Below, one piece after another: positions 22,832 through 30,848 of a DNA stretch of 64,000 nt. Every line of letters starts with the position of its first letter. Within the stretch, counting starts at the first letter, position 1. Source of the stretch: Phycisphaeraceae bacterium (GTDB lineage: Bacteria; Planctomycetota; Phycisphaerae; Phycisphaerales; Phycisphaeraceae); assembly GCA_020849625.1 (NCBI GenBank), contig JADLFV010000068.1, forward strand, positions 1 to 64,000, read 5' to 3'. A program made the position numbers and the translations under genes. The notes beneath the pieces were generated by a model. That model worked only from the letters and a program-made list of their open reading frames with translations. It was not told where the DNA came from and ran no database searches.

Positions 22832-25672
22832 ATGTCCGACCCCAGCACCGAAAAGAAGTCCTACAAATCCACCCTCAACCTGCCCAAAACCGCCTTCGCC
22901 ATGAAGGCCAACCTGGTGCAGACCGAGCCCGCCAGCCAGAAACGCTGGCACAAGATCAATCTCTACGCCCGCATTCAGAAGGACCGGGCTGATCGCAACT
23001 GCCCCCGCTACGTCTTCCACGACGGCCCGCCCTACGCCAACGGCTCCATCCACCTCGGGCACCTGCTCAACAAGTGTCTCAAGGATTTCGTCGTGCGCAG
23101 CCGGCTGATGCTCGACTTCCAATGCCCCTACGTGCCCGGCTGGGACTGCCACGGCCTGCCCATCGAGCACAAGGTGATGCAGGACCTGGGCGCCGCGGCC
23201 CGGGAGATGCAGCCGATCCAGGTCCGCCGCAAGTGCAAGAGCTCCGCTGAAAAGTTCGTCAAACTCCAGAGCGGCCAGATGCAACGGCTGCTCACGCTCG
23301 CGGACTACAACGAACCCTATCTCACCATGGACCCGGCTTACGAAGCTGCTACGCTGGAGGTCTTCGCCGACCTGGTCGAAGCGGGTCTGGTCTATCGCGG
23401 CCTGAAACCCGTGCACTGGTCGATCGAAAATCGCACCGCGCTTGCGGATGCGGAGTTGGAGTATTACGACCGGGAAGATACGAGTGTATATGTGAAGTTC
23501 AAGATCGATGAGGTTGGTCACTTACAGCAGGATGACCTCAAACCACTTTTGGGCTCCAGTCTTTTGATTTGGACAACTACTCCTTGGACATTGCCCGCAA
23601 ATCTCGCTGTAGCAATCCACGAGGGATATGACTACGGCTTGTATGAACTACCCGATGGCAGCAGGGTGGTAGTTGCTGTTGACCTGGCCGAGAAAGTGCT
23701 CAGCAGAGGCGGATATACGAACATTGCTCCATCAAAAGTATACCGTGGTACGCAATTGGTTAGACCGTTACAGTATGTGAAATACAAGCATCCGTTCATT
23801 GAACGCTCGGGAAAAATAGTCGCCGCTGATTACGTCACGCTCGAAGATGGCACCGGCCTGGTGCACACCGCACCGGGGCACGGCGTCGAGGACTACCAGA
23901 CCGGCCTGCGCGAGGGGCTCGACATCTACTGCCCTGTGCGCGAGGACGGCACGTTCGATGACACAGTGCCCGATTGGCTGCGGGGCAAGAGCGTGTGGGA
24001 GGCCAACGAGTTGGTGTGTGTAAAGCTGCGCGAGAGCGCGCACATGTTCCACGAGCACAAGTTTACGCACAGCTATCCGCACGACTGGCGGGGCAAGACG
24101 CCGGTGATCTTCCGAGCGACGGAGCAGTGGTTTGTCGATGTGAATAAGCCGTTCAAGAACGGCGACACATTGCGGCAGCGGGCGCTGGATGTGACAGCCA
24201 GGGATGTGAAGTTCATCCCCGAGTGGGGCCGCAACCGCATGCGCGGCATGTTGGAGTCGCGCCCCGACTGGTGCCTGTCGCGGCAGCGGGCCTGGGGCCT
24301 GCCTATTCCCGCGTTTTATCCCCCGGAAGGTGTGGATGGTCCGCCGCTGCTGACTGCCGCGTCGGTTCGCGCCGTCGCCCGCACCGTGCGCGAGAACGGC
24401 TCCGACTGCTGGTTCCTCGCTCCCGCGCAGGATTTGCTCCAGTACTACAAGCCCGAGGATGACCCCGACGCACCCGACTGGATCAAGCCTCAAGCCTCAC
24501 CCCTCAAGCCTTCCTCCGACATCTTCGACGTCTGGTTCGAGTCCGGCTCGTCCTGGAATGCCGTCATCCGCCAGCGCTTCGGCGATGACGCTTTCCCCAC
24601 CGACCTCTACCTGGAAGGCTCCGACCAGCACCGCGGGTGGTTCCAGCTTTCGCTGCTGCCGGCCATCGGTGTCACGGGCCAGTCGCCGTTCAAAGCTGTG
24701 TTGACCCACGGCTTCATGGTCGATAAGGACGGCAAGAAGATGTCCAAGAGCCTCGGCAACACGCTCGAGGTCGAGGAACTGCTGAAGAATTACGGCGCGG
24801 ATGTTTGTCGCTGGTGGGTCAGCTCGCTGAACACGGACAACGACATCAAGGTCGATGAAAGCTACTTCAAGCTGGCGGGCGAAGAGTATCGCAAGGTGCG
24901 CAACACGATCCGTTACCTGCTCAGTTGCCTCAATGATTATGATCCCCAGCAACCGCAGCCGGAGTTGATGGAACTGGACAAGTGGCTGATGGGCGAGCTG
25001 CGCGAGTTGGTGCGCGACGTGCGCGGCTGCTACGAACGCTTCGAGTTTCGCCGCATTCACGAGCGGCTGTTCAACTTCTGCAACGACACGCTCTCGGCGG
25101 TGTACCTGGCGGCGGTCAAGGATCGCACTTACTGCGACAAGCCCGACAGCCCGCGGCGGCGCAGCGCACAGGCGGCCATGCACTGCACCGCATCGGCGTT
25201 GATCCGACTGCTGGCGCCGCTGCTGCCGCACACGGCCGATGAAGCGTGGAACGTGCTGAATCCCCAACTTCCGGGGAACGCCAGTGTGCACATGGAGACG
25301 TTGCCGCAGGAGAGCGAGATCGCTTTCGCTGCATCCGCGCTGCCGTGGTCGCAGTTGATGGAAGCCCGCGATGCCTGGCTGCGAGCGATCGAAGCGTTCC
25401 GTCAGGCCAACGGCATCGACAATCCGCTGGACCTGGGCCTGCGCATCGATGCATCAACGGAGGCGCTGGATGGTTTCGACCCGGTCGATCTGGCGGACCT
25501 GTGCGGCATCAGTCGCGTGGAGGTTGCCACTTCCGGTGGAGGTGGCGTGCAGGTACTGGACCTGCGCAGCGAGCCGCGCTGCGACCGCTCGTGGAAGCGC
25601 GACGGCTCGGTGAAGCAGCGCAGTGACGGCGGCTGGTTATCGGATCGTGACGCGGAGGCGGTGGGGGTGTGA
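22832..25672 (+). CDS. ileS: Isoleucyl-tRNA synthetase
   Basis: A 946-aa class I synthetase. ANGSIHLGHLLNK holds the HIGH motif near residue 70, WTTTPWTLPANLAV marks the editing domain and GKKMSKSLGNTLEV the KMSKS loop. Three oddities. About 360 bp in the editing region (23461-23820) are only about 47% GC by my count, against over 60% around it. The repeat CAAGCCT (24482-24513) is translated as IKPQASPLKPS just before DVWFESG. The C-terminal zinc-binding segment is degraded: CDRSW replaces the usual CxxCW and no second cysteine pair is seen. No ribosome site is obvious at ATG 22832. Confidence 0.95.
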   Translation: MSDPSTEKKSYKSTLNLPKTAFAMKANLVQTEPASQKRWHKINLYARIQKDRADRNCPRYVFHDGPPYANGSIHLGHLLNKCLKDFVVRSRLMLDFQCPYVPGWDCHGLPIEHKVMQDLGAAAREMQPIQVRRKCKSSAEKFVKLQSGQMQRLLTLADYNEPYLTMDPAYEAATLEVFADLVEAGLVYRGLKPVHWSIENRTALADAELEYYDREDTSVYVKFKIDEVGHLQQDDLKPLLGSSLLIWTTTPWTLPANLAVAIHEGYDYGLYELPDGSRVVVAVDLAEKVLSRGGYTNIAPSKVYRGTQLVRPLQYVKYKHPFIERSGKIVAADYVTLEDGTGLVHTAPGHGVEDYQTGLREGLDIYCPVREDGTFDDTVPDWLRGKSVWEANELVCVKLRESAHMFHEHKFTHSYPHDWRGKTPVIFRATEQWFVDVNKPFKNGDTLRQRALDVTARDVKFIPEWGRNRMRGMLESRPDWCLSRQRAWGLPIPAFYPPEGVDGPPLLTAASVRAVARTVRENGSDCWFLAPAQDLLQYYKPEDDPDAPDWIKPQASPLKPSSDIFDVWFESGSSWNAVIRQRFGDDAFPTDLYLEGSDQHRGWFQLSLLPAIGVTGQSPFKAVLTHGFMVDKDGKKMSKSLGNTLEVEELLKNYGADVCRWWVSSLNTDNDIKVDESYFKLAGEEYRKVRNTIRYLLSCLNDYDPQQPQPELMELDKWLMGELRELVRDVRGCYERFEFRRIHERLFNFCNDTLSAVYLAAVKDRTYCDKPDSPRRRSAQAAMHCTASALIRLLAPLLPHTADEAWNVLNPQLPGNASVHMETLPQESEIAFAASALPWSQLMEARDAWLRAIEAFRQANGIDNPLDLGLRIDASTEALDGFDPVDLADLCGISRVEVATSGGGGVQVLDLRSEPRCDRSWKRDGSVKQRSDGGWLSDRDAEAVGV
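24482..24513 (+). repeat. In-frame short-period repeat in ileS, unit CAAGCCT
   Basis: ATCAAGCCTCAAGCCTCACC then CCTCAAGCC. It encodes IKPQASPLKPS between conserved synthetase blocks. Single arm only. Confidence 0.7.
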
Positions 25673-25676
25673 GGTC

Positions 25677-25807
25677 AGGCAGTAGGGATTAGGCAGTAGG
25701 CAGTAGGGTTGTTGTCCGCGATTGATTGTGTCATGTAACGCCTCACTGGCTGAAGGTCTAAACCCTACTCCCTAATCCCTACTGCCTACTCCCTACTCCC
25801 TACCCCC
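25677..25807. repeat. Short-period repeat palindrome, unit TAGGCAG/TAGGGAT
   Basis: Left arm GGCAGTAGGGATTAGGCAGT (25678 on) and right arm CCCTACTCCCTAATCCCTAC (25763 on) share one unit, around a spacer of about 50 bp. Same unit as element 1 and 21978-22118. It fills the gap between ileS and the next gene. Confidence 0.88.
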
Positions 25808-25832
25808 CTAACCCCTGCGCTCAATCCAGCCG

Positions 25833-26243
25833 ATGATGGCGCAGATGAGCCAGAGCATCATCGAGCTTCCGGTTGATCGTGTGCAGGAGGCGGTGGACTT
25901 CGCCAAGGCGATGAACTGCCCGGCCACTGCGGATCAGGTTCGCTACACGGTCAGCCTGCTGGCCTCTGACGAGGACAGGATCATCGGGCTGGCGCTGGCC
26001 CACGAGGTCGGCGATGGCCGCATCGACCTCTACGTCGGCTACGGCGAAGGGAGCGGTGAATCCGGGGGCGATTCCGGGGGCGATTCCGAGGGTTTGACCC
26101 TGGCCCGGCAACTGGCGGACAAGGCGTTGCATAAGATCCACAGTCAGGGCGTGCATCGCTGCCGCATCGTGCCCATGGGCAAAGCTGACTGCCGCGAGTT
26201 CTGGCAGCAGGTCAACTGGCTGGACCACGCGCTGACTTCTTAG
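25833..26243 (+). CDS. Small hypothetical protein
   Basis: A 136-aa soluble protein of no recognised family. Predicted alternation of helix and strand (ELPVDRVQEAVDFAKAMNCP, LASDEDRIIGLALAHEVGDG, RCRIVPMGKADCREFWQQVN) gives a compact alpha/beta domain. A Gly/Ser loop (GEGSGESGGDSGGDSEG) in the middle is encoded by a repeated TTCCGGGGGCGA, so it is a local expansion of the dispersed CCGGGGGC motif. The start is uncertain (ATG at 25833, 25836 or 25845). It stands between a repeat palindrome and the NtrC-type gene. The 150-bp gap after it holds an imperfect GGCCGCTTCA hairpin (about 26270-26317). Confidence 0.5.
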   Translation: MMAQMSQSIIELPVDRVQEAVDFAKAMNCPATADQVRYTVSLLASDEDRIIGLALAHEVGDGRIDLYVGYGEGSGESGGDSGGDSEGLTLARQLADKALHKIHSQGVHRCRIVPMGKADCREFWQQVNWLDHALTS

Positions 26244-26393
26244 CGAAACAGGCTCCCGGTGCCCGATAGAGGCCGCTTCAATGGGGCGGTAGCACGCTCC
26301 AATGAAGTGCAGCGGCCATTGTTGATTTATCGCAACGTTTGATTAACCAGCCCGCCGATCGGGCCGATGTTCATGTTGTCGGAACGCAACACG

Positions 26394-27824
26394 ATGTCCG
26401 AGAACGTGCGCATCTTGATCGTCGATGACGACCCTGTGGTCGCTGAATCACTCAGCCAGTTCCTCAAGGCGGAGGGTTACGCCACCGCCACAGCCGGGGA
26501 CGGCGACGAAGCGATGGGCATGATCGAAAAGGCGGCCGGGAACGGGGCGTTCTCCATCGTCATCACCGACCTGATCATGCCACGCTGTGACGGCATGCAG
26601 CTACTCAAGCGGCTGCGCAAGAAGTTCAGCTCCATCGTGCCCATCGTGATCACCGGGTTCGGCAAGATCGAATCGGCGGTGGAGGCGGTCAAGCTGGGCG
26701 CTGCGGACTATCTGACCAAGCCGCTGGTCGATGATGAACTTCGCCTGGCGGTGAGCAAGGCGGTCAATCAGCAGACGTTGCTGGCCGAGAACGCCACGTT
26801 GCGCGGGCAATTGGCGGAACGCTTCGGCATGGGCAGCCTGGTGGGCGGCGACTATCGCATGCAGAAGGTCTATGACCTGGTCGATGCGGTGGCCCCCAGC
26901 AAATCCACCGTGCTGATCACCGGCGACTCGGGCACCGGCAAAACGCTGGTGGCTCGCGCCATTCACGGCGCCAGCGAGCGACGACATCGGCCTTTCGTCA
27001 CCTTCGGCTGCGGCTCGATTCCCGAAACGCTGCTGGAAAGCGAACTGTTCGGCCACGTCAAAGGTTCATTCACCGGCGCCGACCGCGACAAGGCCGGCAA
27101 AATCCTCGCGGCCGATGGCGGCACGCTCTTCATCGATGAAATCAACTCAGCCACCGCCGCCCTGCAAATGAAGCTGCTGCGCGTGCTGCAGGAAAAACAG
27201 TTCGAGCCCGTCGGCTCCACGCAGACGATCACCGTGGATGTGCGTTTCATCCTGGCGTCGAACCAGTCGCTGTTCGACCTGGTGCAAGAAGGGCGTTTCC
27301 GCGAGGACCTGTACTACCGCATCAACGTGGTGAACATCAAACTGCCGCCGCTGCGCGAACGAGCGGGCGACGTGCAACTGCTGGCTGAGCACTTTCTGGC
27401 TCGCTTCTGCCACGAGATGAGCCGCGACCGCCGCTTCAGCGAGGACGCCATGGCTGCGCTTCAGGCGCACGACTGGCCGGGTAACGTGCGCGAGTTGGAG
27501 AATGCCGTCGAGCGTGCCGTACTGCTGAGCAAAGGTCCGACGATCGAGCTGGCCGACCTGCCCGAGACGTTGACGAATCCCGCCTGGGGCAACAGTCCCG
27601 CCAACCGCATCGCCCGCCGCAGCGGCTTTGCGGCCGGTGACGCGGACTTTTCCTGGTCGCCGATGCCGCTGTGCGAAGCGATGAAGGACCCCGAGCGCCG
27701 CATTCTTCTGGCGGCCCTGGAAGCCAACAACTGGAACCGCCAGGAAACCGCCCGCCAACTCGACATCAACCGCACCACGCTCTACAAGAAAATCAAGCAG
27801 TACGGGTTGGACGAGCCGGGTTAG
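26394..27824 (+). CDS. Sigma-54-dependent response regulator (NtrC family)
   Basis: A 476-aa three-domain regulator. Receiver domain (residues 1-125): VDDD acidic pocket, TDLIMPRCDG with the phosphoacceptor Asp, and the conserved Lys in YLTKPL. AAA+ domain: Walker A GDSGTGKT, ELFGHVKGSFTGA (the GAFTGA sigma-54 contact loop with Ser for Ala), Walker B GGTLFIDEI and the arginine finger region REDLYYRINV. Fis-type HTH at the C-terminus (RQETARQLDINRTTLYKKIK). No histidine kinase is adjacent, so the signal is unknown; pili or exopolysaccharide control would be typical. ATG 26394 is chosen over 26367. Confidence 0.93.
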   Translation: MSENVRILIVDDDPVVAESLSQFLKAEGYATATAGDGDEAMGMIEKAAGNGAFSIVITDLIMPRCDGMQLLKRLRKKFSSIVPIVITGFGKIESAVEAVKLGAADYLTKPLVDDELRLAVSKAVNQQTLLAENATLRGQLAERFGMGSLVGGDYRMQKVYDLVDAVAPSKSTVLITGDSGTGKTLVARAIHGASERRHRPFVTFGCGSIPETLLESELFGHVKGSFTGADRDKAGKILAADGGTLFIDEINSATAALQMKLLRVLQEKQFEPVGSTQTITVDVRFILASNQSLFDLVQEGRFREDLYYRINVVNIKLPPLRERAGDVQLLAEHFLARFCHEMSRDRRFSEDAMAALQAHDWPGNVRELENAVERAVLLSKGPTIELADLPETLTNPAWGNSPANRIARRSGFAAGDADFSWSPMPLCEAMKDPERRILLAALEANNWNRQETARQLDINRTTLYKKIKQYGLDEPG

Positions 27825-27920
27825 GATGTCTGATTTCTGATTGCTGATGTCTGATGTGAATGACACCTGCGGTCGCGCGCTATTCGGACATCAGCAATCA
27901 GCAAACTGAGATCAGAAATT
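27825..27920. repeat. Short-period repeat palindrome, unit GTCTGATTGCTGAT
   Basis: Left arm ATGTCTGATTTCTGATTGCT (from 27826) faces right arm GACATCAGCAATCAGCAAAC (from about 27886). Same unit as 15417-15503. It lies between two convergent genes; the murC stop and its last six codons are inside the right arm. Confidence 0.88.
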
Positions 27921-29313
27921 GTTTTGCGATCTTCCACACGTCCCCCGCCCCCATGGTCACCACCAGGTCGCCTTCGCGGGTCATCACCTGTAACTGTTCG
28001 ACGATGGCGGCAAACGGGTGCATGTGCATGGCCGTGACGCCGCGGTTGCGCAGGCGATCGACCAGGTCGGCGGCCGTCACCGCGTGGCGCTCGACCTCGC
28101 TGTCGCGCACGAAGTAGATGTCGGGCACGATCACGATGTCGGCTGCACTGAAGCTGGCGGCGAACTCGTCCAGCAGGAAGCGGGTGCGGCTGTGCTGGTG
28201 CGGCTGGAAGACGCAGATCAGGCGTTGCGGTTTTTCGTGACGGCGCAGGGCGCGGAGGGTGGTGTCGATTTCGGTGGGGTGGTGGCCGTAGTCGTCGATG
28301 ACTTTCACGCCCTGTCGCGTGCCCATCTGCTGCATGCGGCGTTCGAGCCCCCGGAAGCTTTCGAGGGCGGCGGCAATGTCGGTCCAGGATGCACCGAGGC
28401 GATGGGCGGTCACCGCGGCGGCGGCGGCGTTGTAAGCCATGTGCTCCCCCGGAAGGGGGCTGCGCCAGTCCATGACAACCTCGTCACCGTGATGCAGGCG
28501 AGCCAGGTCATCCTTGACGCCGACGCGCCAGTCAGCCTGGGGCGCGAAGCCGATGGTTTTCACCTGGCAGTCGAGTCCCGCGGTGATGGGCAGGCGGTGG
28601 GGCATTTCGTGATTGATCAGCAGCGTGCCTCCGGCCGAAGCGTGGGGCGTCTTGCGGGCGAAGCGGGCGAAGCTTTCGACGATCTCTTCCAGCGATTTGT
28701 AGATGTCCAGGTGGTCAGCCTCGACGTTGAGGATCAGGGCATGGGTGGGGTGGAAATTGTGGAACGAGCGATCGAACTCGCAGGCCTCGGCCACGATCAG
28801 GTCGCTGCCGCCGACGCGCCAGCCGCCGCCGATCTGGGGGCAGACAGCCCCGACGATGATGGTGGGGTCGAGGTTGGCCTGGATGAGGATGTGCGAGAGC
28901 ATGGAGGTGGTGGAGCTTTTGCCGTGCGTCCCCGCCACAGCCACGGCCGTGCGCCCGAGCATGAGCAGGCCCAGCAGTTGGGCGTACTTGAAGACGACGA
29001 TGTTGCGTTTGCGTGCGGCGACGACCTGGGCGTGGGCCGGGTCGATGGCGGCCGAGATCACCAGCATCTCCACGTCGGATTGCAGGGCCTCGGCCGATTG
29101 ATCGGTGGACACCTCGATGCCGGCATCTCGCAGCATGGTCATCGTGTCGGATTCGCGTCCGTCGCAGCCGGAGACGATGGCGCCCTGCTGCTGGCAGATG
29201 CGGGCCAGGCCGCTCATCCCGCAGCCGCCGATGCCGACGAAATGCAGGTGTTGACCTTTGAGTTGGAGGCGTCGGGAGCCGGTGGCGGCGGGGTCAGCGT
29301 GGGTCATGCTCAT
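27898..29313 (-). CDS. murC: UDP-N-acetylmuramate--L-alanine ligase
   Basis: A 471-aa Mur ligase adding L-Ala to UDP-MurNAc with ATP. HFVGIGGCGMSGLA is the N-terminal Rossmann motif, VAVAGTHGKSSTTSML the ATP P-loop, and LILNVEADHLDIYKS and DDYGHHPTEI further Mur ligase blocks. Orthodox length. ATG 29313 lies two codons before a second ATG. The C-terminal residues FLISVC are repeat-encoded. No other mur or fts genes are adjacent, so it is outside a dcw cluster. Two CTTCCGGGGG motifs lie within it (28348, 28446). Confidence 0.95.
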   Translation of the reverse strand: MSMTHADPAATGSRRLQLKGQHLHFVGIGGCGMSGLARICQQQGAIVSGCDGRESDTMTMLRDAGIEVSTDQSAEALQSDVEMLVISAAIDPAHAQVVAARKRNIVVFKYAQLLGLLMLGRTAVAVAGTHGKSSTTSMLSHILIQANLDPTIIVGAVCPQIGGGWRVGGSDLIVAEACEFDRSFHNFHPTHALILNVEADHLDIYKSLEEIVESFARFARKTPHASAGGTLLINHEMPHRLPITAGLDCQVKTIGFAPQADWRVGVKDDLARLHHGDEVVMDWRSPLPGEHMAYNAAAAAVTAHRLGASWTDIAAALESFRGLERRMQQMGTRQGVKVIDDYGHHPTEIDTTLRALRRHEKPQRLICVFQPHQHSRTRFLLDEFAASFSAADIVIVPDIYFVRDSEVERHAVTAADLVDRLRNRGVTAMHMHPFAAIVEQLQVMTREGDLVVTMGAGDVWKIAKQFLISVC

Positions 29314-29417
29314 GCCTGATTGTATCGGCAAAGACGGATGCTTCGCTTGCAACGATGGCCCGTGGTAGGATGCGACCTCTGGACGACTGTTCGAGCCAAT
29401 CCAGCCAAGGGGCCAAC

Positions 29418-30788
29418 ATGTTTTCCACGCACATCTCGTGGTGGTGTTGTTTGCTGATCGCGGCCGCGGTCGCCGCGCTGTGTTCACCGGCCGCGGCGGG
29501 GGATGCCGGTGAGCCGGTGGTGCGTAAGGTGATCGACGTGGCCCCGGTGTGGGTGGGCACTTCGGCCTCCTATTGCCTGCTGACGCACGGCGACAGGCAG
29601 TTTATCGCTTTCTACGACGACAACCGCCAACTGACCGTGGCGGCTCGGGTGCTGGGCAGCGACCAGTGGCAGTTCGCCCGGGTTGACGAGCACGTCATGT
29701 GGGACAACCACAATTACGTCACCATGGCCATCGACGATAACGATGAGATTCACCTCTCGGGCAACATGCACGTGGTGCCGCTGATCTATTACCGCACGGG
29801 CAAGGCGCTGGACATCACCACGTTCCAGCGCCACGAGCACATGGTGGGCGATCAGGAAGACCGCTGCACCTATCCCATCTTCATGCGCGGAGCGGACAAC
29901 AAGCTGATCTTCCACTACCGCATCGGTCACAGCGGCAACGGCAACGAGGTGTACAACGTCTATGACCACGAACAACGCCGGTGGCGGCGCATGCTCGATC
30001 AGCCGTTGACCGACGGCCTGGGCCTGCGCAACGCTTACTTCTCCGGCCCGACCCTCGGGCCCGACGGCATGTACCACCTGGTCTGGGTCTGGCGCGATGA
30101 GATTGGGGCGGAGATGAACCACGACCTGTCCTACGCCCGCAGCCGCGACCTGCTGCACTGGGAAAATAGCCGGGGCCAGCCGCTCGAATTGCCCATGACC
30201 ATCGACACCTGCGACATCATCGACCCGGTGCCCGTGCGGGCCGGCATGATCAACGGCAACAACCACGTCGGCTTCGACTCGCAGCACAACGTGGTCGTCA
30301 CCTATCACAAGTTCGACGCTGATGGCAACACGCAGATCTACGCGGCCCGCATTGAGGACGGTGCGTGGAAGATTTATCAGGTGACCGATTGGGACGTGCC
30401 GTGGAGCTTCGGCGGGGGTGGGTCGATTCCATTCCTGGTGCATGTCGGGCGAGGCCAGTGGGTGGACGGCCAGGGCTACGTGCTGCCTTTCAGCCACTTC
30501 AAGTACGGCTCCGGCCGACTGGTGCTGGATGACCGGACGTTCCAGATCATCGACACTCTGCCGGCGGAGCGCGAGCTGCCGGCCGAGGCGTACAAGCTGC
30601 GCACCAACGGTTACGAAGGCATGCAGGTCAACGTGCGCAGCGACAGCGGGCGCAGCAATGACCCGAACGTGCGCTACTTCATCCGCTGGGAAGCGATGGG
30701 CGCCAACCGCGACAAGCCGCGCGAAGGCGAGTTGCCGAAGCCGACCATGTTGCAGGTTTATGAGATCGGCACAGATGCGGGCCGGTAA
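29418..30788 (+). CDS. Secreted BNR-4-repeat protein (possible polysaccharide-active enzyme)
   Basis: A 456-aa exported protein. Signal peptide residues 1 to about 28 (WWCCLLIAAAVAALCSPAAA). The mature part looks like a beta-propeller of the BNR-4 type: QFIAFYDDNRQLTVAARVLG, HVMWDNHNYVTMAIDDNDEI, TYPIFMRGADNKLIFHYRIG and GPTLGPDGMYHLVWVWRD. Known relatives include proteins around rhamnogalacturonan or ulvan breakdown and long ulvan lyases; activity here is not proven. AAGGGG lies 5 bp before ATG 29418. Convergent with the GH57 gene. Confidence 0.8.
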   Translation: MFSTHISWWCCLLIAAAVAALCSPAAAGDAGEPVVRKVIDVAPVWVGTSASYCLLTHGDRQFIAFYDDNRQLTVAARVLGSDQWQFARVDEHVMWDNHNYVTMAIDDNDEIHLSGNMHVVPLIYYRTGKALDITTFQRHEHMVGDQEDRCTYPIFMRGADNKLIFHYRIGHSGNGNEVYNVYDHEQRRWRRMLDQPLTDGLGLRNAYFSGPTLGPDGMYHLVWVWRDEIGAEMNHDLSYARSRDLLHWENSRGQPLELPMTIDTCDIIDPVPVRAGMINGNNHVGFDSQHNVVVTYHKFDADGNTQIYAARIEDGAWKIYQVTDWDVPWSFGGGGSIPFLVHVGRGQWVDGQGYVLPFSHFKYGSGRLVLDDRTFQIIDTLPAERELPAEAYKLRTNGYEGMQVNVRSDSGRSNDPNVRYFIRWEAMGANRDKPREGELPKPTMLQVYEIGTDAGR

Positions 30789-30797
30789 AGTTCATCG

Positions 30798-30844
30798 GCC
30801 CAGCCAGGATGGCTGGGCTATATGCCGGTCATTTTGGCCGGGCT
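30798..30844. repeat. Pair of REP-type hairpins between convergent genes
   Basis: GGCCCAGCCAGGATGGCTGG (from 30798) is a stem-loop closed by GGGCTA. ATGCCGGTCATTTTGGCCGG (from 30822) is a second. The ends resemble the hairpins at 47449-47506. They probably serve as a bidirectional terminator. Confidence 0.7.
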
Positions 30845-30848
30845 CCCC

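Noticed and set aside
26054-26090. Frameshift or assembly error in the small gene at 25833
   Set aside because: The Gly/Ser loop is an in-frame duplication of TTCCGGGGGCGA, and the frame is intact on both sides.
28018-29319. 433-aa open frame on the plus strand opposite murC
   Set aside because: Low-complexity Val/Gly/His composition; murC motifs on the other strand are unambiguous.
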